A DNA stretch of 18,892 nucleotides from assembly GCA_036393295.1 (NCBI GenBank), contig DASWHF010000144.1:1-18892 (forward strand), read 5' to 3'. Positions 1-7,154 of this stretch are shown here, piece after piece (position 1 is the first letter of the stretch; each line of letters starts with the position of its first letter). Position numbers and translations under genes: made by a program. Below the pieces are notes generated by a model, which was not told the origin of the DNA, ran no database searches, and saw only the letters and a program-made list of their open reading frames with translations. Origin of the DNA: DASWHF01 sp036393295. GTDB lineage: Bacteria > Pseudomonadota > Gammaproteobacteria > Acidiferrobacterales > UBA6901.

Positions 1-1
1 C

Positions 2-868
2 GACTGCCTGCGCCTGCCGCGCGCCGGCCTGGCGCAGCGCTTGGGGCCCGAGTGGGTGCTCGCCCTGGACCGTGCGCTGGGCCGGCTGCCGGATCCGCGC
101 CCGGCCTATACGCCGCCGCTCGCGTTCACGACCGAATTGAATCTGCCGGCGCCGGTGACCGACAGCAGCGTGCTGTTGTTCGGGCTGCATCGCCTGGTGA
201 TCGAGCTCGGCGGCTTCCTGCGCGCGCGCCAGGCGGCGGTGCAGGCGCTGAGCGTCACTCTGGCGCACCGGCGGCCGGTGCCACCGACGGCCCTGCGCCT
301 GACGCTGGTGGCGCCGACGCGTGATGTCGCGCATCTCACCGGGCTGCTGCGCGAGCGCCTCGAACGCCTGGCGCTGCCGGCACCGGTGGAGGCGCTGGCG
401 CTCGACGCCGAGACCCTGTGCCTGCTCCCCGACGCCAACCTGGCGCTGTTCGCCGCGGCGCACGCACCGCCTGCCGCCGCCGCGGAGTGGCTCGAGCGCC
501 TGCAGGCGCGCCTCGGCCGGGAGGCGGTCCACGGTCTCAAGCGGGTGGCGGATCATCGCCCGGAGTATGCCTGGGCGCATCGGCCGCCCGTGCCGGGCGC
601 GCCGGGCGGCATCGCTATCGACACCGTGCGCCGCCCGCTGTGGCTGCTGCCGGCACCGCTGGCGCTGGCCGAGCGCGACGGCCGGCCGGTCTGGGACGGC
701 GCCCTGACCCTCGAGCCGGGGCGCGAGCGCATCGAGGCCGGCTGGTGGGACGACCGTGACATCGCGCGCGATTACTTCGTCGCCACGACCGCCACCGGCA
801 CGCGGCTGTGGGTCTACCGCGAGCTCACCGGCGCGCGCGGCTGGTTCCTGCACGGCCTGTTTGCCTGA
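2..868 (+). CDS. imuB: ImuB-type Y-family polymerase-like protein, C-terminal part (5' end outside window)
   Basis: ImuB is a catalytically inactive Y-family polymerase homologue that links ImuA (SulA/RecA-like) and the beta clamp to the error-prone polymerase DnaE2 in SOS-induced mutagenesis. The reading frame is open from base 2, reading DCLRLPRAGLAQRLGPEW, a segment typical of the little-finger side of ImuB, so the gene starts left of the window. About 288 residues are visible. They end in GWFLHGLFA followed by TGA, a normal ImuB-type C terminus, so the 3' end looks complete. The palm domain, where the acidic residues of active Y-family enzymes would be missing, is not in view. dnaE2 follows on the same strand, which supports the call. 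The 218-bp gap to dnaE2 is longer than the tight spacing usual for this cassette and is filled by repeats. Regulation is probably by LexA upstream of imuA, outside the window. Confidence 0.88.
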   Translation, partial: DCLRLPRAGLAQRLGPEWVLALDRALGRLPDPRPAYTPPLAFTTELNLPAPVTDSSVLLFGLHRLVIELGGFLRARQAAVQALSVTLAHRRPVPPTALRLTLVAPTRDVAHLTGLLRERLERLALPAPVEALALDAETLCLLPDANLALFAAAHAPPAAAAEWLERLQARLGREAVHGLKRVADHRPEYAWAHRPPVPGAPGGIAIDTVRRPLWLLPAPLALAERDGRPVWDGALTLEPGRERIEAGWWDDRDIARDYFVATTATGTRLWVYRELTGARGWFLHGLFA

Positions 869-901
869 TAGTCCGTGCCCAGGCCAGTCGCAGGGAAAAC
901 T

Positions 902-1076
902 CAACGCAGAGACGCAAAGGCGCAAAAAACAAAATTGTAGGCGGGGCTTCCAGCCCCGCCCGGCACGACATCGTCTCGACGCAAGAATGTTCAGCCTGTT
1001 TGGTACCGGCCGGCGGGGCTGGAAGCCCCGCCTACAGTTGTAAATGTTTTCTTTGCGCCTTTGCGTTTCTGCGTTG
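902..1076. repeat. Nested palindromic repeat between imuB and dnaE2
   Basis: Two inverted repeats lie one inside the other. The outer arms are 902-934 and 1047-1076, built around GACGCAAAGGCGCAAA and its complement, nearly perfect. The inner arms, 936-960 and 1012-1036, are perfect 25-bp complements. Each inner arm is itself a hairpin with a 9-bp stem, GGCGGGGCT and AGCCCCGCC around TCC. The 51-bp centre (961-1011) shows no gene. The outer motif resembles short repeats scattered through many proteobacterial genomes (recalled, not searched). There is no transposase. As RNA the whole element would fold into a long hairpin ending about 10 bases before the dnaE2 start codon. Confidence 0.85.
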
Positions 1077-1086
1077 GGTGTTTTTT

Positions 1087-4000
1087 ATGACGATAAAACA
1101 TCATCCGACCCCCGACGCCGCGCCGCCCTACGCCGAGCTGCACGCGCTGTCGAATTTCAGCTTCCTGCGCGGCGCCTCGCACCCGGAGGAGCTGGTGGCG
1201 CGCGCCACCGCGCTCGGTTATGCCGCGCTGGCGCTCACCGACGAGTGCTCGCTGGCGGGCGTGGTGCGCGCCCATCTGGCGGCGCGCGCGCACGGCCTGG
1301 CGCTCATCATCGGCACCGAGCTCGCGCTCACCGACGGCCCGCGCCTCGCGCTGTTGGCGCCGGACCGCGCGGCCTACGGCGATCTGTCGGCGCTCATCAC
1401 CCACGGCCGGCGCGCGGCGCCCAAGGGCGAGTACCGTTTGACCCGCGCCGATGTCGAGCATGCGGCGGGACGCTGCCTCGCGATCCTGTTGCCGCCGATC
1501 GATCCCGAGGATCCGGCATTGCCCGAGCAGGCTGCGTGGCTGGCGCGGGCGCTGCCGGCGCGGGCCTGGCTCGCGGTCGAGCTTCGGCTCGACGGCCGCG
1601 ACCGCGCGCGGCTTGCCGCCTTGCGCGCGCTCGGCGCGCGTGCCGGCCTGGCGCCGGTGGCCTGCGGCGACGTGCGCATGCACGAGCGCGCGCGCCGACC
1701 GCTCGCCGACGTGCTGACCGCCATCCGCTTGGGGCTAAGCCTGAGCGAGGCCGGCGGCGCGCTCGCCGCCAACGGCGAGCGCCATCTGCGCGCCCGCGCC
1801 CGCCTGGCGCGCCTCTATCCCCCGGAGCTGCTGGGCGAGACGCTGCGCGTCGCCGAACGCTGCCGCTTCTCGCTGGACGCGCTGCGCTACGAGTACCCGG
1901 AGGAGCTGGTGCCGGCGGGCGAGACCCCGGCCAATTATCTGGCGCGGCTGACGTACCAGGGCATGGTGCGGCGCTGGCCGGCCGGCGCGCCGGAGAAGGT
2001 CCGGCGGCTGGTGGAGCACGAGCTACTGCTGATCGCGGAACTCGGCTACGAGCCGTATTTCCTCACCGTGCATGACATCGTGCGCTACGCCCGCGGCCGC
2101 GGCATCCTCTGCCAGGGGCGCGGCAGCGCCGCCAACTCGGCGGTCTGCTACTGCCTCGGCATCACCGAGGTCGATCCGGCGCGCATCGAGACGCTGTTCG
2201 AGCGTTTTATTTCGAAGGAGCGCAACGAACCGCCCGACATCGACGTGGACTTCGAGCACGAGCGGCGCGAGGAGGTCATTCAATACATTTATGCCAAATA
2301 CGGCCGCGAGCGCGCCGCGCTGGCGGCGACGCTCATCACCTACCGGCCGCGCAGCGCGGTGCGCGACGTCGGCAAGGCGCTCGGGCTTTCGGTCGGGCAG
2401 GTCGACCGGCTGGCGAAGAATCTCGCCTGGTGGGAGGGCGGGGTGCTGCCGGCCGCGCGGCTGCGCGAGGCCGGTTTCGATCCGGACAGCCGGGTGATCC
2501 GCCTGTTGCGCGCGCGGGTGGCCGAGCTGCTCGGCTTTCCGCGCCATCTGTCCCAGCATGTCGGCGGTTTCGTGATCGCGCGCGGCGCATTGTCCCGGCT
2601 GGTGCCGATCGAGAACGCCGCCATGCCGGCGCGCACCGTGATCCAGTGGGACAAGGACGACCTCGACGCGCTCGGGCTGTTGAAGGTCGACTGCCTGGGG
2701 CTCGGCATGCTGAGCGCCATCCGCCGCTGTTTCGACCTGGTGCGCGACTACCGCGGCGAGACCTTGAGCATGGCGACGCTGCCGGCCGAGGATCCGGCGG
2801 TCTATGCCATGATCCAGCGGGCCGACACGGTCGGCGTGTTCCAGATCGAATCGCGCGCCCAGATGGCGATGCTGCCGCGCCTGAAGCCCGCCTGCTTCTA
2901 CGATCTGGTCATCGAGGTGGCGATCGTCCGGCCCGGTCCGATCCAGGGGAAAATGGTGCATCCCTATCTGCGCCGCCGCCAGGGGCTGGAGCCGGTGCGC
3001 TATCCGTCCGCGGCGGTGCGCGACGTGCTGCGCCGCACGCTCGGCGTGCCGATCTTCCAGGAGCAGGTGATCAAGCTCGCCGTGGTCGCGGCCGGCTTCA
3101 GCCCCGGCGAGGCCGACCGGCTGCGGCGCTCGATGGCCGCCTGGCGGCGCAAGGGCGGGCTCGAGGCGTTCGAGGCGCGGCTGGTCGAGGGGATGCGCAC
3201 GCGCGGCTACGACGAGGATTTCGCGCGCCGGATCTTCCGGCAGATCCAGGGCTTCGGCGAGTACGGCTTCCCGGAGTCGCACGCCGCGAGCTTCGCGCTG
3301 CTGGTCTATGTCTCGGCCTGGCTCAAGCGCCACGAGCCGGCGGCCTTCCTGTGCGCGCTGCTCAACAGCCAGCCGATGGGTTTTTACGCTCCGGCGCAGC
3401 TGGTCTATGACGCGCGCCGCCACGGCGTCGCGGTGCGGCCGGTGGACGTGCAGGCCAGCCGCTATGAATGCCATCTCGAAGCCGGCGCGGACGGCGCGCC
3501 GGCAGTGCGCCTGGGCCTGATATTGGTGAAGGGTCTCGCGCGCGCCGCCGCCGAGCGCCTGGTCACGGCGCGCGCCGGGAGGCGGTTCGACAGCGTGCCG
3601 GATCTGGCGCGGCGCGCGCGGCTCAAGCGCCGCGATCTGGACGCGCTGGCCGCCGCCGGCGCGCTCGCGACACTCGCCGGTCACCGTCATCGCGCCCATT
3701 GGGCGGCGGCCGGCGTCGAGCCGCCGCTGCCGCTGCTGGCGGCCGAGCCGCCGCGCGAGGCGCCGCCGCTGCTGCGCCGGCCGAGCGAGGGCGAGGACCT
3801 GGTGGCGGACTACGCCAGCGTCGGCCTCACGCTCGGGCGCCACCCGCTGGCCGTGTTGCGCGCGCAGCTGACGGGCCTGCGCCTTTGCAGCGCCGCCGAG
3901 CTGCGTGAGCGGCCGCACGGGCGCCGCGCGCGCACCGCCGGCATCGTCATCACCCGCCAGCACCCGAGCTCGGCGGCCGGCGTGATCTTCCTGACCCTGG

Positions 4001-4203
4001 AGGACGAGACCGGTCAGATCAACGTGATCGTCTGGCCGAAGGTGCTGGAGCGCGACCGCCGGGCGCTGCTGCACGCCCGGCTGCTGGGCGTGAGCGGCAC
4101 GTTGCAGCGCGAGGGCGAGGTGCTGCACCTCATCGCCGAGCGCCTCGAGGACCGCTCGGCGCTGCTCGGCGGGCTGCTGGTGCCGTCACGGGATTTCCGT
4201 TAA
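1087..4203 (+). CDS. dnaE2: Error-prone DNA polymerase DnaE2 (C-family, translesion)
   Basis: DnaE2 is the catalytic subunit of the ImuA-ImuB-DnaE2 mutasome, a Pol III alpha homologue that copies past lesions and causes SOS mutagenesis. From ATG 1087 it has 1038 residues, normal for the family. The N-terminal PHP domain opens with YAELHALSNFSFLRGASHP (residues 15-33), a DnaE2 hallmark. The polymerase core has the paired catalytic aspartates in PPDIDVDF (D384, D386) and a third in KVDCLGLG (D535). A C-terminal OB-fold-like stretch contains VIFLTLEDETGQINVIVWPK, and the protein ends in SRDFR, typical of DnaE2. The frame is open upstream to 808, but that part translates repeat DNA and overlaps imuB, so ATG 1087 is chosen. 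No convincing Shine-Dalgarno sequence precedes it, since the bases there belong to the repeat arm and a T run. Expression may depend on coupling to imuB or be weak. Confidence 0.95.
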   Translation: MTIKHHPTPDAAPPYAELHALSNFSFLRGASHPEELVARATALGYAALALTDECSLAGVVRAHLAARAHGLALIIGTELALTDGPRLALLAPDRAAYGDLSALITHGRRAAPKGEYRLTRADVEHAAGRCLAILLPPIDPEDPALPEQAAWLARALPARAWLAVELRLDGRDRARLAALRALGARAGLAPVACGDVRMHERARRPLADVLTAIRLGLSLSEAGGALAANGERHLRARARLARLYPPELLGETLRVAERCRFSLDALRYEYPEELVPAGETPANYLARLTYQGMVRRWPAGAPEKVRRLVEHELLLIAELGYEPYFLTVHDIVRYARGRGILCQGRGSAANSAVCYCLGITEVDPARIETLFERFISKERNEPPDIDVDFEHERREEVIQYIYAKYGRERAALAATLITYRPRSAVRDVGKALGLSVGQVDRLAKNLAWWEGGVLPAARLREAGFDPDSRVIRLLRARVAELLGFPRHLSQHVGGFVIARGALSRLVPIENAAMPARTVIQWDKDDLDALGLLKVDCLGLGMLSAIRRCFDLVRDYRGETLSMATLPAEDPAVYAMIQRADTVGVFQIESRAQMAMLPRLKPACFYDLVIEVAIVRPGPIQGKMVHPYLRRRQGLEPVRYPSAAVRDVLRRTLGVPIFQEQVIKLAVVAAGFSPGEADRLRRSMAAWRRKGGLEAFEARLVEGMRTRGYDEDFARRIFRQIQGFGEYGFPESHAASFALLVYVSAWLKRHEPAAFLCALLNSQPMGFYAPAQLVYDARRHGVAVRPVDVQASRYECHLEAGADGAPAVRLGLILVKGLARAAAERLVTARAGRRFDSVPDLARRARLKRRDLDALAAAGALATLAGHRHRAHWAAAGVEPPLPLLAAEPPREAPPLLRRPSEGEDLVADYASVGLTLGRHPLAVLRAQLTGLRLCSAAELRERPHGRRARTAGIVITRQHPSSAAGVIFLTLEDETGQINVIVWPKVLERDRRALLHARLLGVSGTLQREGEVLHLIAERLEDRSALLGGLLVPSRDFR

Positions 4204-4207
4204 TAAT

Positions 4208-4273
4208 TGTAGGCGGGGCTTCCAGCCCCGCTGTCTTCCGGACGGCACGGCGGGGCTGGAAGCCCCGCCTACA
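4208..4273. repeat. Inverted repeat between convergent dnaE2 and spoVR
   Basis: Perfect 24-bp inverted arms at 4208-4231 and 4250-4273 flank an 18-bp centre. The arm sequence is the same as the inner arm of the repeat at 936-1036, including the 9-bp self-hairpin GGCGGGGCT / AGCCCCGCC. It starts 5 bp after the dnaE2 stop and ends 17 bp before the spoVR stop. It could act as a bidirectional transcription barrier between the two convergent genes, but neither side has a T run, so a standard intrinsic terminator is not shown. Confidence 0.85.
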
Positions 4274-4290
4274 GTGATGATGGTTTCGGA

Positions 4291-5721
4291 TCAGGCGTCG
4301 CTGCGCGCGAAGCCGGCGTCGTCGTAGGCGATCGTGACCGGCTTGCCGCCGAGCCGGGTCTCGAGCAGCACCTTGCGGCCCCACAGCCGGTAGACATAGG
4401 CCAGGGTCTTCTCGACGTAGTCCGCCTGCAGGTCGCGGCCGTCGTGCTCGTGGTTCAGCAGCAGCTCGCGGTTGTGGGCGTGATCGGCGTCGACGATGCG
4501 GATCACCGGCACGCCGGCCATGCCGACGCCGGCCAGCAGGGTGGTCTTGACCTTCTCCCAGTTTTCCTCGTCGGAGACGTGCGACACGACGTACTTGTCG
4601 TCCTCGCGCTGGTACTCGAACAGGTCCAGCTCGCGCATCAGGCGCTCGGTGAGGTAGCGGCGCAGGAAGGAGATGTCGCGGTCGGTCTCGCGCACCTCGA
4701 AGATCTTCTCCATGCCGCTCTTGTCGGGCGCGCCGAAGCGGGCGATCTCCTCCTCGGTCGGCTCGTCGTAGCGCCGCAGGATGTCGTGCCAGACCTTGAA
4801 GCCGAGGTGGTAGGGGTTGATGCTCCCCGGATGCGGACGGATCACCTGATTGTGGTGCACCAGGAACTCCAGGTGCAGGTCCTCGGGCAGATCGAGGCTG
4901 TTCATGATGCGATGGTGCCAGAACGAGGCCCAGCCCTCGTTCATGATCTTGGTTTCGATCTGCGGAATGAAGTACTGCGACTCCTCGTGCACGATGGTGA
5001 GCAGGTCCCTCTGCCACTCGGCGAGATAGGGGTTGTGCTCGGCGATGAACAGCAGGATGTCCTCTTCGGGCTGCAACGGCAGCTTCTGCAGGTCCGGGGC
5101 CTGGTAGCTGCGCGGCTTGTGGATGCGCTCGAAGGGATCCCGCGGCGGCTCGGCGGCGGCCACCGCGTGGTTCATCTGCTCGCCGCGCGTGAGCTTGCGG
5201 ATCGCGGTGTGCCGGCGGCACTGCAGCGACAGCGCGTGCGCGGCGTCCAGGATCTGCTCGACCTGGGCGAGCCCGATGTTCGGGTTCTCGACATAGCCGC
5301 GCACCCGGTCGGCGCGCACCTTGAAGCGGTTGATGGTCAGCTCCGGCCGGGTGTCGCGGAACATGAAGTTGTTCCGGAAGAAGTCGTTGTGGCCGTAGAC
5401 GTGGGCGATGGTCAGGATCTGCAGGCACAGCGAATTGGCCTGCATCAGGTAGGCCAGCGAGGGATCGGCGTTGATGACCATCTCGTACGGCAGCCCGGAG
5501 ACGCCGTAGTCGTACATGGTCTTGAGCTTTTCGTAGGACTTGCCGAACGACCAGTGCGGGTAGTGGGCCGGCATGCCGTGGTAGGCCATGAAGCCGAGCA
5601 TCTGCTCGTGGTCGCAGAGCTCGAATTCCTGCGGGAACCAGGTCAGGCCGAACGCCTGCGCCTTCTCGCGGATCTTCGCGTCCCAGTACTCGAGGTCCTT
5701 GACGTTCCAGCTGCGGCCCAT
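4291..5721 (-). CDS. spoVR: SpoVR family protein (YcgB-like)
   Basis: The protein has 476 residues, close to Bacillus SpoVR and a little shorter than E. coli YcgB. Despite the sporulation name, the family is common in non-sporulating proteobacteria, usually with prkA and yeaH, and its biochemical role is not established. Family signatures visible are the N-terminal FGLTWFPQEFELCDHEQMLG region, the segment GMPAHYPHWSFGKSYEK near residue 50, and the conserved HVYGHNDFF at 107-115. No signal peptide or membrane segment is seen, so it should be cytoplasmic. ATG at 5721 is preceded by AAGGAG (5727-5732) at good spacing, which fixes the start. It is the last gene of the operon, 205 bp after yeaH. 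That gap holds an inverted repeat, so its expression may be partly uncoupled from prkA-yeaH. I am sure of the family and leave the function open. Confidence 0.95.
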   Translation of the reverse strand: MGRSWNVKDLEYWDAKIREKAQAFGLTWFPQEFELCDHEQMLGFMAYHGMPAHYPHWSFGKSYEKLKTMYDYGVSGLPYEMVINADPSLAYLMQANSLCLQILTIAHVYGHNDFFRNNFMFRDTRPELTINRFKVRADRVRGYVENPNIGLAQVEQILDAAHALSLQCRRHTAIRKLTRGEQMNHAVAAAEPPRDPFERIHKPRSYQAPDLQKLPLQPEEDILLFIAEHNPYLAEWQRDLLTIVHEESQYFIPQIETKIMNEGWASFWHHRIMNSLDLPEDLHLEFLVHHNQVIRPHPGSINPYHLGFKVWHDILRRYDEPTEEEIARFGAPDKSGMEKIFEVRETDRDISFLRRYLTERLMRELDLFEYQREDDKYVVSHVSDEENWEKVKTTLLAGVGMAGVPVIRIVDADHAHNRELLLNHEHDGRDLQADYVEKTLAYVYRLWGRKVLLETRLGGKPVTIAYDDAGFARSDA

Positions 5722-5759
5722 GAGGGCTCCTTGGCAAGGGTGATTAATATGATTTTATG

Positions 5760-5884
5760 CCACGGGGGACACGGGGGGAAAGATATTTGTCTGCTTGCGG
5801 TGGGTTGAACATCGCGTGGGGGCGCTAAACTAGAGATGTAATCGAATCAACTGGATTCCCCCGTGTCCCCCGTGCTCCCCGTGG
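5760..5884. repeat. Inverted repeat in the yeaH-spoVR gap
   Basis: The left arm 5760-5780 (CCACGGGGGACACGGGGGG and following) pairs with the right arm 5856-5874, which reads TTCCCCCGTGTCCCCCGTG, with one C fewer on the right. The right arm then continues with a further partial unit CTCCCCGTGG to 5884. The roughly 75-bp centre has no reading frame of note. The element fills most of the 205-bp gap inside the prkA-yeaH-spoVR operon. Its sequence is unrelated to the repeats around dnaE2, so it is a second repeat family. In the operon mRNA it would form a strong stem-loop. Confidence 0.8.
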
Positions 5885-5926
5885 CCATCTGGGTTTCTTC
5901 GCGACGTTCAGCACCGATCGTCGCAT

Positions 5927-7132
5927 TCAGGCCTTGACGGCCTCCGCGGCGCGCTCGCGCGACAGGAAGGTCTTGAAGCTCGGCCAGATGTCCTCCTTGT
6001 TCTCGATCATCAGCGCGTGGAAGTTCGGCGCGTTGATCTTCTCGAACACCGACAGCAGCGAATCGCCGTACTGCCCGGAATTGAGCGGCTTGATCTCGCC
6101 GTAGCCGAACAGGTTGCAGATCTCGCACAGCGCGTTCGCGGCCTTGAGCGTCGCCGGGTTGTCCTGCGGCCAGTTGTCGCCGTCCGAGCAGTGGAAGGCG
6201 TAGACGTTCCACAGCGAGGGGTGGTAGCGGTGCTCGATGATCTCGAGCGCCTTGTGATAGCCCGAGGAGATCATGGTGCCGCCGGACTCGCCCTTGGTGA
6301 AGAACTCCTCCTCGCTGACCTCGCGCGCCTGGGTATGGTGGGCGATGAACACGACCTCGACGTTGTGGTAGCGGGTGCGCACGAACTGGTACAGCAGGAA
6401 GAAGAAGCTGCGCGCCAGGTATTTCTTGATGGTGTCCATCGACCCGGAGGTGTCCATGATGCACAGCACCACGGCGTTGGACTGCAGGCGCACGTCGCGC
6501 ACCACGCGCCGGTAGCTCAGGTCGTCGCGATGGAAGGGGAAGCGCGGGGCCTCGGGCGCGGCGCCCTCGACCGCCAGCCGCGCGCCGTGACGGGTCGCGA
6601 CCTTGCGGCGGATGCGCGAGATCGCCGTGCGCTTCTTGTCGAGATGCGCGCGGACGCCGACTTTGCGGAAGCCCTTGCGCTTGCGCGCGCTCTCGACCGC
6701 GACCTCGCGCAGCTTCTTGCGCTCCATGTCGGGCAGTTCGAGGTCCTCGAACATGATGTCGACCAGCTCTTCGAGGGTGATGTCGGTCTCGTAGTAGTCG
6801 ACGCCCGGCTGGTTGCCGCCGGTGCCGGGCTGCGGCTGGCCGTCGCCGTCGGCCTGGCCGACGACCTGGCCGGGCTGGGTGTCGCCGTTGCCGGTGCCGG
6901 CCTGGGGGTTGTTGTCGCCGAAGATGAAGCGGTATTCGCGGATGCCGCGGATCGGCACCTTGATGAGCTTGTCGCGGCTCTGGCCGATGATGGATTCCTC
7001 GGCGATGATGTCGGCGATGTTCTCGCGGATCGCCTCGCGCACCTTGTGGCGGTGGCGCACGCGGTCGAAGGCCGAGCGGTCGGAACGCAGCGCGTCCGAC
7101 TCGGAGTAGGGCCGGAACACCGTATCGCTCAT
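5927..7132 (-). CDS. yeaH: YeaH/YhbH family protein (DUF444, VWA-like)
   Basis: This 401-residue protein belongs to the UPF0229/DUF444 family, a partner of the PrkA kinase in stress physiology. The N-terminal part (1-70) is charged and contains RHRHKVREAIRENIADIIAEE. A Gly/Gln/Asn-rich linker follows at about 75-110. The C-terminal part is a von Willebrand A-like domain with a MIDAS-type DTSGSM motif (D227, S229, S231) and a later HCSDGDN segment, consistent with metal-dependent protein binding. No signal peptide or membrane span is visible. The start ATG lies 22 bp after the prkA stop, which argues for co-transcription. The Shine-Dalgarno sequence is weak (a GACAGG-like stretch), so coupling to prkA translation is possible. 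The start is supported by the normal N terminus MSDTVFRPYS. The molecular function is not known in detail. Confidence 0.94.
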   Translation of the reverse strand: MSDTVFRPYSESDALRSDRSAFDRVRHRHKVREAIRENIADIIAEESIIGQSRDKLIKVPIRGIREYRFIFGDNNPQAGTGNGDTQPGQVVGQADGDGQPQPGTGGNQPGVDYYETDITLEELVDIMFEDLELPDMERKKLREVAVESARKRKGFRKVGVRAHLDKKRTAISRIRRKVATRHGARLAVEGAAPEAPRFPFHRDDLSYRRVVRDVRLQSNAVVLCIMDTSGSMDTIKKYLARSFFFLLYQFVRTRYHNVEVVFIAHHTQAREVSEEEFFTKGESGGTMISSGYHKALEIIEHRYHPSLWNVYAFHCSDGDNWPQDNPATLKAANALCEICNLFGYGEIKPLNSGQYGDSLLSVFEKINAPNFHALMIENKEDIWPSFKTFLSRERAAEAVKA

Positions 7133-7154
7133 AGGCCTGTCCCGATGTCCGTCG

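Noticed and set aside
808..1086. N-terminal extension of dnaE2 from 808
   Set aside because: It would overlap imuB and translate the nested repeat; the normal DnaE2 N terminus begins close to ATG 1087.
869..1086. LexA box directly in front of dnaE2
   Set aside because: No CTGT-N8-ACAG pattern was found in the gap; SOS control would have to act from upstream of the imuA-imuB genes.
2023..4128. 701-codon open frame on the minus strand across dnaE2
   Set aside because: It is antisense to a clear dnaE2, has a low-complexity Arg/His/Gln/Ala-rich translation and no domain; long antisense frames are expected in such GC-rich genes.
4291..5721. Evidence for a spore-forming organism from spoVR and prkA
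   Set aside because: These families with yeaH are common in non-sporulating proteobacteria, and nothing else in the window relates to sporulation.
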